This document shows, in pieces, positions 19,845-30,620 of a DNA stretch of 30,919 bases. The translations under genes were made by a program, and so were the position numbers. Positions within the stretch are counted from its first letter, which is position 1. Each line of letters opens with the position of its first letter. The notes under the pieces were generated by a model that saw nothing but the letters and a program-made list of their open reading frames with translations, was not told the DNA's origin and did no database searches. Source of the stretch: Lingula anatina (taxonomy: Eukaryota; Brachiopoda; Lingulata; Lingulida; Lingulidae); contig NW_019776046.1 in assembly GCF_001039355.2 (NCBI RefSeq), positions 1 through 30,919 on the forward strand. The letters run 5' to 3'.

Positions 19845-20050
19845 TTCACATGTCACCCTCAGTTACACTTTAGGGTGAGCTACAATACAACAACCCAAGT
19901 ATTCGCTCTGACAAAGAAAGTGTCCGCATTTCCCCTCCACTTTTGCTCTCGTTAGGTCATGTTTAATAGCCTTCTCCAAGGCTGGAGGGTCGTTTCATTG
20001 TGATAAACAGAATGATGCATACTCACCGCTGGAGGCGATGTTTTTTTTAC
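19845..20050 (-). repeat. Inverted third copy of the segment at ~2785-3240 and ~16925-17130
   Basis: On the minus strand this reads CATCGCCTCCAGCGGTGAGT, ATGCATCATT and CACCCTAAAGTGTAACTGAG, matching CATCGCTGCCAGCGATGAGT and CACCCTAGAGTGTAACTGAG in the right duplicate. Because a copy exists outside the tandem duplication and in the opposite orientation, this segment is probably a dispersed repeat, not gene-linked sequence. Confidence 0.65.
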
Positions 20051-20070
20051 TAAGTGCGAATTCAACACAT

Positions 20071-20355
20071 TGATCCGTGGACTAACTGATATGAGGATTA
20101 TAAATGACCGACACACTTAAAACAATGCCGCCTTATCCCCCTCCCAGACTCCCTGCCTCCCAAACGTGTTGTCCCTGGCGTAGGAAACAAGGCAAACATC
20201 TGGATAAGAATTTGAATTGCGGCCTGATCGAAATGGAGCCTAGATTCAATTGTTGTTTCCCTGCAGGGAGCCCATTAGGGGATTAGGCGACACTGCTTTT
20301 ACACTGTAAGTGGTTCGGCCATATTTCATCCGCGTATCTGTTAGTCAGCGGATCA
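20071..20355. mobile_element. MITE with ~25-bp imperfect terminal inverted repeats
   Basis: The left end, TGATCCGTGGACTAACTGAT, pairs with the reverse complement of the right end, TGATCCGCTGACTAACAGAT, and similarity continues inward (TGAGGAT against CGCGGAT). The length is 285 bp. Target duplication was not resolved, so the superfamily is undetermined. No coding capacity. Confidence 0.65.
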
Positions 20356-20399
20356 GCTTGTTCTGAAAGCACCCTTAATCGCCGCAAAACTAGCAAAAT

Positions 20400-21700
20400 A
20401 CTCAAAGGCCGCAGACATGCGCCGAGGCAGCTTTATTCTCAGTATTTATTAATTGATTGAATAATGTACCGCCACCAAAATCAAACTTTTAGTTGGCCCA
20501 TCCCTGATGTTTACATAGTGCTAACTTTTTAAAGTCTTTGACACCACCCCAGGTTTGGGGAACGAAGAAACAGTACAATAACTGATAAAAAACGCATTAG
20601 TGGCACAGTCACTCATTCTCAATATATAGGTGCATTTAACTTTTTTTTATTTAAAGTAAGGGAAAGGAAGAATTGTTTTACACATGTGAGGTGATCATTT
20701 GTACATGAAAATACATCGTACATACGTCGTATATTTGTACATGAAAATACAATTTTGGAGGTGAGAGAACCTTTTTGACCAATGCTGTGCTTGAAGTTGA
20801 GGACAAAATGTGTCAGTAAAATAAACGTGAATCTCGTAGTATCCCTTAAGCACAGTCGAATTTTTGTAAGTATTAATAAATGCAAATATTATCCAATAAA
20901 AGGTTCTTTTCAAAACTTTCGTCACTAAAACAGCTGAAACCTTCGTCACTAAATACGAAAATTTCCGCAAACTAGCAAGGAATGAATTTCAAGTTTCCAA
21001 AATTTACACAAAAGATAGATTTATCGCTTTCTTTCACCGGAGATTTTGAAAAGTAGAAATAGCGAATCTATCTTTAACTTAATTTTTTCACTTTTCTGCT
21101 TTCTTCAAATGAACCTGTTTTGAGAAGGAGTTTGTGAAAACATCAGTTCAGATTAACGGAAAAATACCAAACGCATTAGATTTATGTCACTTGATTATTG
21201 TACAAAATATAATACAAATAAAAACACCATCATACCTGATGTTGTGAAGACCAATAACAAAACTCCTACTTTGTTAGAGTTACCCATGCTGCCAGACACT
21301 TACTACGACTTTACATTTATGTCAGGAAGACAGATCTTGCAAGTTTTTCTCTTTGTCCAGTCTTGTTTTTTTGCGACGCTATACCGAGTTTCTAAATCCT
21401 TTGTTTCTTTCTCTGTAGGGGACCTAAATTCCTTTTTTAGGATGAACCACGACGTTTGTGGCTAAAACCATTCAGTTGGTAAAGTTCTGTCGTTTAGTGA
21501 TTTCTACTTGCTACAAAACCTCTTGTGTTTTTGCCTTGATGAACACCATGAAATACTCAACGGTACTGCCCAGTATTAACTTGTCTTTTAGAAATGCTCA
21601 TCAGCTTTCGTCGCCATGTGGGCACCAAGGGGGCGTAGTTTTTCCCATATATGTCTCAGATAAGTGGTCCTTTTTAAAGATGTCGGGTGATGTAAGGAAG
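20400..21700. other. Stretch without recognised genes
   Basis: Around 20697-20750 TTGTACATGAAAATACA occurs twice. The part at 20945-21065 matches 3308-3420 directly (TACTAAATACGA, GAATTTYAARTTTCC, ACACAAAA), so it is another dispersed copy of left-flank sequence. No gene seen. Confidence 0.45.
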
Positions 21701-22287
21701 CTAATATTAGGGTAGACCGGGGCTAGACGCCCCCCTTAAGCAAGTTTTCCCTGCTCAAGGTATAGACTGGTCAAAGAGGGTGTTAACTATAAAGACCTGC
21801 CTAGACTACGGCAGGGCGCTGTGATACTTTACAAAATTAAGAGTACCTGGTACAGCCACTTGCTGGTCCCGTGGCGGCGCAGGGTGCGTGCCGGTACACC
21901 GAACTCTCGACTAGAACGGACCGAAGGCACACCTGCAAAAAAAGGCCTTCAGTGCTGGTGCCAGGTTTTCCTCGCCATATTTGCATCCGTCAGACTTTCT
22001 CTTATACATTCCCGCCTTTTTATCTGTAAATTACAGGAAAAAACTATTCATGTGCACAGAAATGAATAAAGAAATATAAGCAGGTACCCACGAAACTATC
22101 CAATTTTGACTTTTCCTCATGTAAGTGTAATAAATGATAATAAAGAATTTAAAAAACATGCATGAAGTTAGAACGAACACTTCCGCGTCCTTTCAGAATT
22201 ATTTTTAATTGAAAAACAAACAGGGGCAAAACGCCCAGTGATCGGTGCAAAACGCTCCTAGATAGTCAGGCATATGCTACAATTCTG

Positions 22288-23040
22288 ATGATGAGAATAT
22301 TTATGCTGTATATCTGTTCAACACTGCTCATTCTTGACTTACTAGAGACAATGTGCCTTGGGGAAAGCAGAATTAATGACACCATCAAATACAAGTATGG
22401 AGGGGATCACCTATTTTGCATCCATGCCCAGAGGAAATATGCCCTACCTGAACATCTTTGGACATTAATTACAGACCTGAACATCAACAGAAAAATTAGA
22501 CTGCATTCCCACAGATGTTTAGATCGATCTATCCCCGTGGGGAGTCTCACTAGATTACTGTCAGCTTATACGGCTTAAGCGTCTGTCCCGCCTACTTAAA
22601 GCTGTAAGGGGGTAATTGACTATGGTGCGCGCTCGGCTGACTGCAATTTAGCGTGAACCCCCAGGGAGTTAGGTCGATCTAAATCTAAATCTCAGGATCG
22701 ATCTAAATCTCTGGGAATGCACCCTTAGAGGCCAACGAGGTGGAACCAGTCTAAGTAGCCCATTAGAGCAATTTATTCACCCAACAAAGAATCCCAGATA
22801 ATACAAAAACTGGTCTTACTCATAGTCAAACAAAAGCACAATTTTAAATTTAATAACTGTGTCTTTGCTCGACAAAACGGTGTACCATCAGTAGAATTGC
22901 TAAGCTGTGACAAACCCCACCCGGAAAAAGATAAAGCGTTTTACAGAAAAATGAAAGACATTGACATTGGCGAGCTCCATAACTTAGTTAACTTACTTAA
23001 TCACCCCTTAGCTTCTGGAAGGGGTATGTCATGCGGTTAA
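22288..23040 (+). pseudogene. MITE-interrupted ORF remnant, possibly from a non-LTR retrotransposon
   Basis: An open frame from an ATG at 22288 runs with an initial hydrophobic stretch through YALPEHLWTLITDLNINRKI to the edge of a Harbinger-like MITE (22499-22724). If the MITE and one TTA are ignored, the same frame carries on past the right edge with GQRGGTSLSSPLEQF and stops at 22799-22801. A second open frame without an early ATG (22759-23040, 93 codons; LLSCDKPHPEKDKAFYRKMK) overlaps it. The LWTLITDL-x(n)-RGQRGG layout is reminiscent of the region between ORF1 and the endonuclease in some invertebrate CR1-like elements. That is inference from resemblance; no endonuclease or RT motif was read. 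The 5' flank (21715-22280) is locally more GC-rich. Confidence 0.4.
22499..22724. mobile_element. PIF/Harbinger-like MITE, copy 2
   Basis: The 226-bp element has TTA target duplications at 22496-22498 and 22725-22727. Ends are GACTGCATTCCCACAGAT and ATCTCTGGGAATGCACCC. The internal sequence closely follows copy 1 (6270-6484), including GGGGAGTCTCACTAGATTAC, with a short ATCTAAATCT duplication near the right end. Confidence 0.8.
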
Positions 23041-24690
23041 GCTTTTACATTGACTGCACTTCAGCCAAGTACTATCTATAAACCCTATATATAAACCCAT
23101 AAACAATTGGTGTGTCTTGTACATTTAAGACAAAAGAAAGGAATGGATTTTGTACTGATACCCTGAAAGTTATTGGATGCTTTCCAACTGCCTTACATTG
23201 CTCTTAAAACGGGTTCTAAGTTCGTTCCCTTGTACTATATCAAAGGTCAGCGACGACAATTCTTCAAATAATTCTATTCTCCGCTGTCGTTTTCGACCAT
23301 ACACATAGGTACTCTGTCATTATTTTTCCGGTTAAAATTGCCTAAAAATTGTGATTCGAAATAAAAACAATGAAAAATAAATGGGTGTTCTAATTTTGAA
23401 AATGGGTTTTCTATTGTCGTACCTTGTGTGATATGGAATAAGGATTTGAATTCGCTCCATGGCAGATCATCATATATAAGGACACTGGGTTTTGTCTTAA
23501 CATGTTTTTTACGTACTGCAACTACATACAAAATAATGAAAATAGAAGAGTATAGTTTAAAAACCCCTCTCAAGATTGAATATAATCATAAGCATAGTCG
23601 TTAATTTTAGTCAAAACAAGTCAAACGCTAGAACTTTATAAAGCATTTAGTGGAAAAAATGCCCTTTGAACTTAATAACCTCATATTGGTTAGATTCGAT
23701 ATGTTTCACTGGTTATGCATACTGTGATTTTTGTCATTGCAGTAGTTGAGCTCAGTTGTTATCGTGATTGCATTCCCATCCATTGTTGTGACAGTGTATA
23801 GTTAGTTCTCTTGGAGGTTTAGTTTACCTTCATTGTGCTTGAGGAGCCGGGTGATCCGGCACATCTAATGCAACGTTCATTTGTATAAGCGATAACTTTT
23901 CATTCAGGGTGGTAACCCATGAGTTTGTACTTTATTTCATTAAACACAGTGTCTCCGTAGGAGGAACACATAGTATACTCTTACTTTTTGATCCGTTATT
24001 TTCTACTTGAAATTCATAGTTACAGGAACGGCAGAAATGGCGAGTTTTTAAATACTGTTTATTATTTATTATTGATTATACGTGATAATTGAAATTTATC
24101 CGTTTTTGTGTAAGTAAATTTAAGCACGTAAATCGCGGGCAGTGGGTGTATTATTGTTATTTTCTTTTTCTTTTCTTCTTTTTAGAGTTTAAGTGTCTTG
24201 TGAATTTCTGCGTGAAATAAAACCAAGATCCCTTGAACAACTTTTGCCTTTCTTTGACTAAATGCTTATCTGTATAGCCCTCGCGCTAAAACTCTTAAGA
24301 AAACGGTGGAGAGGGGGGGGGGGGATCTTTTTCCTATCGAATTTAAAACGTTTTGTTATTGATAACCGTAACAATATTATCATATGTGCCTCAATTGATC
24401 CTTTGTTTTAGTAGTAGAAAACCGAGCATAGTCAGACGTTGTTTTGTTGTGATTGCATTCTGCCCTGTAACCAGTGAGGGCCAACATAGATATAGGATTT
24501 AGAAGTCGTTTTTTACCAATATTGATGGTTTGATCTCGCTATTACATGAGTGAATCATTCAGATCAGTTGTTGAAAAGGAGATCGAGATTAGGGAAAATG
24601 AATATTTCGAGACATAAAATGCAAATATATGATTACGAATTCGGGATGGGTTTTGAATTCCTATAAAATAGCTCAGGAATATTTCAAAAA
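23041..24690. other. Stretch without recognised genes
   Basis: No gene is supported beyond the weak exon candidate at 23423-23521. There is a short hairpin, GCCGG-loop-CCGGC, near 23848 and a G-run near 24313. Otherwise AT-rich. Confidence 0.45.
23423..23521 (-). CDS. Weak candidate exon, phase 1 to 1
   Basis: The 99-nt interval is flanked by a pyrimidine-rich TATGTAG acceptor and a CAAG/GTACGA donor. It is open in a phase 1-1 frame and reads AVRKKHVKTKPSVLIYDDLP then WSEFKSLFHITQ. It could splice in frame to receptor exon A2 some 7.2 kb away. It has no cysteine, no signal peptide and no family I recognise, so chance is a real alternative. Confidence 0.2.
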
Positions 24691-24694
24691 AGCA

Positions 24695-24695
24695 A

Positions 24696-24785
<90 letters not shown>
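24695..24785. repeat. (AAT)n then (AAAT)n microsatellite
   Basis: A run of about 12 AAT units switches to about 13 AAAT units with an AATTATATATAT tail. Confidence 0.95.
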
Positions 24786-24787
<2 letters not shown>

Positions 24788-24907
24788 ATATATATAAATA
24801 AATATGATGGGGACGCGTTACTTTATATATGCATGGAGAAATAATACATGTGCACGGGTGTCAGTGTTGTATTCAGTATATTACAAGTGTGACGTAAGCC
24901 ACTATGG

Positions 24908-25218
24908 GACCATTCAGAATGCGAAGAGACGAGTGTTAGCTAGGACACGACCTAAATATGGTGGACCTACATGAAACGAAGACCGTATAATCCTGTAATG
25001 GTCTCTCCGCCTCTCAGACGGCTACCCACGCGTCGTCCCTCGACCGGTTGGATTGAGCAGAGATTTAATTACTGTGCCCCTGCAGGGACGACGCGTGGGG
25101 AGGCGTGACAGAGGCAGAGATACCATTACAGGATTAAGCGGTCTTCCTTTCATGTAGGTCCGCCATATTTAGGTTGTGGCCTAGCTAGCACTCGGCTCTT
25201 TTCATTCTGAATGAGGCC
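24908..25218. mobile_element. Foldback MITE with long inverted arms
   Basis: Two arms of about 140 bp are near reverse complements. The outer part is CATTCAGAATG against CATTCTGAATG, the middle CCTAAATATGGTGGACCTAC against GTAGGTCCGCCATATTTAGG, and the inner CCCACGCGTCGTCCC against GGGACGACGCGTGGG. They are separated by about 25 bp. The arms would form a long hairpin in single-stranded DNA or RNA. No coding capacity. Confidence 0.85.
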
Positions 25219-25219
25219 T

Positions 25220-26092
25220 TTGAAATTTTCATTTGAATATTTTTCTTTTGTCTGCTATTGAGCCAACATTATAGACGCTGTAGCGCCAAAAGCGATGTCA
25301 AATGGGTAATTGTCGCATATAAATGTGTATTTATGACAAACCGCCCCTAAAAAACGGCGCTAAAACACATAACAAGAACTAAAACGCTTCATTTCAAAAT
25401 GAATTTGAGATTCTACCCGCCGGAAATGATATGGTAATTGTATAAGTGGCCCTGAAGTACATCTGGCCCGAGAGACGTTTCTCAGAAAATCAAAATTAAC
25501 AACCTTAAAAAATCGAAGTTACTTAATTAATTAACCAATGTGTTTTCATATAGCTTAACCAGGACCTAAACCCGGTTAAGGATTGAAACCCTGTCTGAAC
25601 ACACCTTTACAAGCCATTCACCTCGAACGACTTCACGCGAGAATTGAGGGGGGGAATATTCCCAAACAACAAGATAACTATGTAGTATTTAATCTTTTAC
25701 AGAAGTGTAAAAATGACAAAAAAGATACCTCCCGCTGCCAGCGTTAAAGGTTAGAGAAGCTACAAGGCTTCAATTAGCCTTTCTCGCCCCGGCTTTGTTT
25801 CACTAATAATTCCGATTCTAAGAAACGTCAATCAAGTCTACAGGGTGTTCATTTAGGTGCAAATGGACCGCTTAATCTTAAGGGAAACAAAATAGCACGA
25901 GTTCGCTGGTATTCTGAAATGCGCGATTAAAGCAGAACGGTTCGCCCAAGAAGAGAAATTAATTTTGCAGTTATACAGTTATATGAGGAAGGAAAAATAA
26001 ACAAATCAATAAGATTAAAAAAGAAGACCAAAAAAGAAAAGAAAAAACGCCCCGTGCACTCTTTCTCTTTCTTTCTCACTCTCTCACAAGCG

Positions 26093-26171
<79 letters not shown>

Positions 26172-29030
26172 TAATATAAATTTTGTGTTGTGCTAAATGC
26201 AACACGGTTTCTCGTTTACATAGATAAGCTCAGCAACTTCCCAAGTGCTAAAATCTCAAAATCAGACCAGCCCAACTACTAGACGCGGCACGGAAGGATC
26301 CAGAATTTATCGTAGATCGAATCACACTACCGGATTTCAAGGTGTGTATCAGTACGCACTTCTAAGTATCAGACGCGGCACTCTCTTGCCTAGTATTTTC
26401 CACAATTCTAAGCTGTGCAATGTAGGTCTAAATATGTGAGAATTCGCCAAAACTGAAATGCACAGATTTATGAACAAGATTTTACACAAAAAAAATCTGC
26501 TATGCAGCTTCTGTGGCAACTCATTTTATTTTGGTAAAATGTTGAAAAGTTTAATATACTCTGAATATGAAATTCATCAACTAGTCGTAAAAAGTGATAA
26601 TTAATATGGCTTAATATATGAAAGAAATAAAACATGAATAAAAAACTAGACAACAATTAATGAATTTTGTAAAAGTAAACCCATCATGCCGATTTTCGAA
26701 AGGGGCCCTTTTTAACCAAATCCATGTAGGGCTCCTTAGTGAATTCAGAGTAAAACGAAAATACAGTTTGACAGTTATTATAGAGACTGATGTTACAGAC
26801 GGCAGCTGCAACGACATAGACAGACAGACAGACAGACAGACACACAGACATGTACAGACAGACAGATACAGTGACCAGAATATTTACAGACACACACAGT
26901 GTCTGCATATAAACAGGCTTCAAGCAAAAACTTCAGTATAGGGTTTCAAATGTTCTGTTAAACGTTTTTATCAATGAAGATTGGATTTTATTTAGGTAAT
27001 TAATTAATTATTTTTATAATAGCAGGTGGATTTCAGTAGAACGTGTCGTGCCATCAAAGATAGACAGAGGTCGAATTCTGAGATAAGAGAAACAGAGGGG
27101 GATTCTGGGATAAGAGAAACCATGGGGGAATCTTGAATAGTTAGTTGTTCGACGGGGTTTTACCCTGAGTGTTAGGGCACTATAAAGCTAACTTGCTCAC
27201 TATACATTTTCATGTTAGCTGCTGATGTGGGTTATATATGAAATCAAGATCGAGCTGGCAATACCGAAATCTAGAACCTAGGGTACAGGATTTCCTCTTG
27301 CATCTAATTCCCCACCACCAGAGAGTGTGCGGAAGAGCTGTCAAAATGTCAAGTATCGTGCACCTGCTACTCGGAAAATGTCGAAATTACATTTGTAGAA
27401 GTAGAAACGGAAAAGGGCTTAATTCAAGGAGGTTATTATTCTACGTGTGGGTACGACACGAACATGCTAATTGTTCATCTACTATTTTCATAAGGAAGAA
27501 AAGTAAAGTAACACTAATTGTATAAAGGCCCTGTTGCAATACAGCGTTTCTGGATTTGTTTTCATTTTTAATGCATCTTATATTTAATGACTAAATTTGT
27601 TAAAACTTCATTGCCTATTCCGTGGACCTATTTGTCTACGGTATATGTATCTATTAAGCTTATGCGTTTTATACAAGACATGTAACCACATGAATCATAT
27701 AATTTTCTCTTTGACTTGGATGTTTTGCTGTAATAAGTCTATAGGGTTTGTTGAAAAAAAAAACACAACTTCCAATTTCATCGAACGTCTCTATAGCTAA
27801 GCTGCAACCTGAAAGTCAGTACATTTGATGCTATATTTAATCACCAAACCCGTAAAATTAAAGGGCAGTACATTTGTCCTTAGGCAATCATCCACGTCGT
27901 TTTCAATAATTCTCAGATTGTATCACACATTTATCTATCATCAAATTAGACGAAAATAGAATAAATCTAACCATTTCTCAATTCCAAATATCAGGGAATC
28001 ATAACTGGAAAAAACGCCCCTCCGCCTGCTTGTATTTTCCAGGAATAAAGATCAGAACTAAATTTGGGCGAGTACTACCCAAAGGAAGGCACATCATTAA
28101 ATTAACAACTTTGCTGCAGAAATTGATTATTTTTTTGTCTTGCTTCATTCAAATGCATAGAACTTTCTGATGCTGAAAATCATTGAGATTGCCTACTAAT
28201 ATAATCATGAAAGAATCATAATACAAAAAATGATGGAAAAAATTGAAAATAAAAGTCGTCACACTTCAGCCCATTTCAAGTGACTGACAGTTAATAAGTG
28301 ATTATCCTTATCTAAAACACTAATTTTATGGTCACTTACTGGTTGCTTTTCAAGGCATCGGATCGTCTTTTACACAGAAAAAAAAAACACTTTGAAGCAG
28401 TTCTCGCAGATGTTGCGTTGAGTTTACCGAGTAAAGAGTATAAGTATGGAATTAATATCTTATCGAATTTCGAAGTCAGACGAGTAAATCTTGATCAAAA
28501 GATGATAATTAGTTCCAGTTTTGGTGACACTATTTCATTCATGTTTATCATATTTCCATATTTATAATTTCTAATGAAATGTGTTGGAATGTTATATCTA
28601 ACTTCTGTATATTTACTGTTAATTTAGTTTGCTTTTTCCTCCTTTTTTCATCCATCTACCCGGCCGTCAGTGAAACCACTTATAAATTATTATATCATTT
28701 TCTATATGGAGGGCTCATTAACTTTCAATTGCTGTTAAGTCTATAATACCATTTCTAAAATCTGAATATTATTGTAAGAGTTGTCTGTCCGCATTTCATT
28801 TCGCCAATTGTGTAACAAGTGCGGTAAAAGCTCTATTGAAAAATACCCTTTATTGCTTTTTGTATTAAATGTTAAATGTCAGTAAACAGAAACAAAAGAC
28901 TTGTTCAGTCAGTTGTCGTCCATAAAAAAAATTTATTGTAATAGGGCTACCTCTTTTCTGCAGTGCAATACATGAAATGTTCGTATAGGCTAACTCAGCA
29001 AGCGGTTCGAGTTCTTTTCTAAATATTTCT
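25220..29030. other. Long stretch without recognised genes
   Basis: No supported gene. Contents noted: CT/CA microsatellite (26091-26170), GACA repeat (26816-26842), an AGACGCGGCAC word repeated near 26281 and 26371, and a tandem pair of about 33 bp with GGATAAGAGAAAC-like sequence at 27075-27125. A 95-codon plus frame from 27238 and a 79-codon plus frame from 28328 show no recognisable domain. Confidence 0.45.
26091..26170. repeat. (CT)n(CA)n compound microsatellite
   Basis: A CT run of about 38 bp passes directly into a CA run of about 42 bp. Confidence 0.95.
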
Positions 29031-29034
29031 TTTA

Positions 29035-29260
29035 GGCTTCGTTCACATGGAAAGTCTATTTTCTAAAAATCTATTTTCTATTCTTATGATCACGATCTGT
29101 GCCCTGAATATCCCGCGGCGTAATTACTGGCAGCGCGAGCCAGTTACTTCCAAAGCTGTAATTAATTCTGGGGATATTCAGGGCACAGGGACCGTGATTA
29201 CAAGATACCGCGAATAGAAAATAGAATTTTAGAAAATAGACTTTCCATGTGAACGGAGTC
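29035..29260. mobile_element. PIF/Harbinger-like foldback MITE
   Basis: The 226-bp element is flanked by TTA at 29032-29034 and 29261-29263. Its left end, CGTTCACATGGAAAGTCTAT, is an exact reverse complement of the right-end sequence (after GGCTT versus GACTC at the tips). Pairing continues inward through TTTTCTA repeats to GTGCCCTGAATATCC and GGATATTCAGGGCAC. Size, TWA target duplication and long arms fit a non-autonomous Harbinger element, but from a different family than the 6.3/22.5-kb pair. Confidence 0.85.
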
Positions 29261-29263
29261 TTA

Positions 29264-30150
29264 GATGATAAATAAATAAACAGATAGATAAAATGCATAC
29301 ATTTACTACAAGCATTTTCGCGGTAATCAAAATATACCCAGTATTTTTTCTTGTTAGATCAGCATCAATGACATCTCGCCTGTACATATGAGCTGTAAGA
29401 AAATTCTGAGGTCGCATGCAAATGCTCATTATATGAGAGGAGATAAGGTTTTCAATATCATTTACATCAAATCTAAGTGATTGTCAAAATGTTGGGAACC
29501 TGATCAAACTATTGTATTGGCAGATCCTTTTGATTTAATAAATAGTCACTTTCTCGTCTAATCAATTAATATTTTCAACGAAGATCAACATGAAGCAAGC
29601 AATATATTTTCGTTCTTAGGTGCACTGAGAAACTTTTTCACGTGTTGAGTACAGTTATATCGTCAAAGCTTCACACTTATTCACTTACATAGTTAAAGGT
29701 GCAGTCAGTAAACTTCTGCACAAGTGAATCCTTTTCTTTATATTTTATGTTTAGGATCACATAGAATGATGTCCCACGCCCCAGTACAAATTTGCTCACT
29801 GAGCCAACAGGGACAAAACGCAATCATGATATTAAAGGCCTGCATTCACAAGTGGCAGTGGGAATATTCCTCTTTTTCTTTTTATTGTTAGAGGTCTGGT
29901 TCAAACAACAACACTTGCATTCATGTCCTTTAAATTTAATGCTTAATTTGCCCCACACGGTGGAGTTCTTTCAGCAAAGGAGGCAGAAATGTCACCTCCC
30001 CCGAGTTGCAGTCTGTGCATTGTATCACTTGGTTTATTTTTTGTTCCAATTTGAAATGAGCCGACCCTCGCGAATGTACCGCATTTACCTGCAAAAACCA
30101 CCTGGGTTTTTCTTTCATGTAGTTTTTCCCCATTCAATTTAACAAACCAC
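29264..30150. other. Stretch without recognised genes
   Basis: Open frames exist on both strands around 29940-30140 (up to about 110 codons), but overlapping frames on opposite strands, a hydrophobic composition and lack of a domain make coding unlikely. No promoter or splice pattern was identified. Confidence 0.4.
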
Positions 30151-30620
30151 TTTCATCTGCTTTTTTCATAAAGAAACCAGCTTTTATAAGTTTCCATTGG
30201 CAATTATTCTTCATAGTTCAACCTGAAATAGGTTTCACAAATAGAATTATAAACGCTTTTATTTCAAGTCAATATGAACAGAATCCCATCGTATCTTACT
30301 ATGTTGGCATTTGTCTTTTAAAGTTCAACTAGAAAACAGTTTCACAAACCAATGATCCATTTATATAATAATCTCTCCTCATTTTAAAGCAAAAAACAAT
30401 GTCTTGCTTTATGCTGCCAATTAACTTTTATTGTTTGAACTGAAAACAAAATCCCAATTATCCAAAACACCATTTCTGACATTTCTCTCTCCTGTTTCAG
30501 TAGGAGGATAAAAGGATCCCTACCTCACAATTGATCTCCTTTAAAATTGGCACTGAAAACTGAATCTTTTTTTGTGAAAGGGCTTTCACTTCAACTCAAA
30601 AAAATAACCTTTCACAAACT
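30150..30620. repeat. Degenerate tandem repeats, period about 105-113 bp
   Basis: A motif like GTTCAACYNGAAANNNGTTTCACAAA recurs near 30219 and 30323. Weaker GAACTGAAAACAAAATCC and GCACTGAAAACTGAATC forms occur near 30436 and 30549. Spacing is about 104, 113 and 113 bp. No gene seen to the end of the window. Confidence 0.45.

Larger units (their letters stand above)
17176..20070. other. Long stretch without recognised genes
   Basis: AT-rich DNA with simple repeats: an A/AAT tract at 17626-17690, GT then CA repeats at 18357-18406, and a TTATA tract at 19038-19121. There is a 17-bp direct repeat, GCACACTTTATGACCAA, near 18604 and 18622. Short open frames occur but none shows a domain or convincing splice context. 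Confidence 0.5.

Noticed and set aside
27238-27525. Plus-strand 95-codon ORF with basic composition
   Set aside because: It starts at an ATG but resembles no known family, has no flanking gene structure and lies in repeat-rich DNA.
29792-30142. Plus-strand open frame of 116 codons
   Set aside because: It lacks a good start, overlaps open frames on the other strand, is dominated by hydrophobic T-rich codons and shows no domain.
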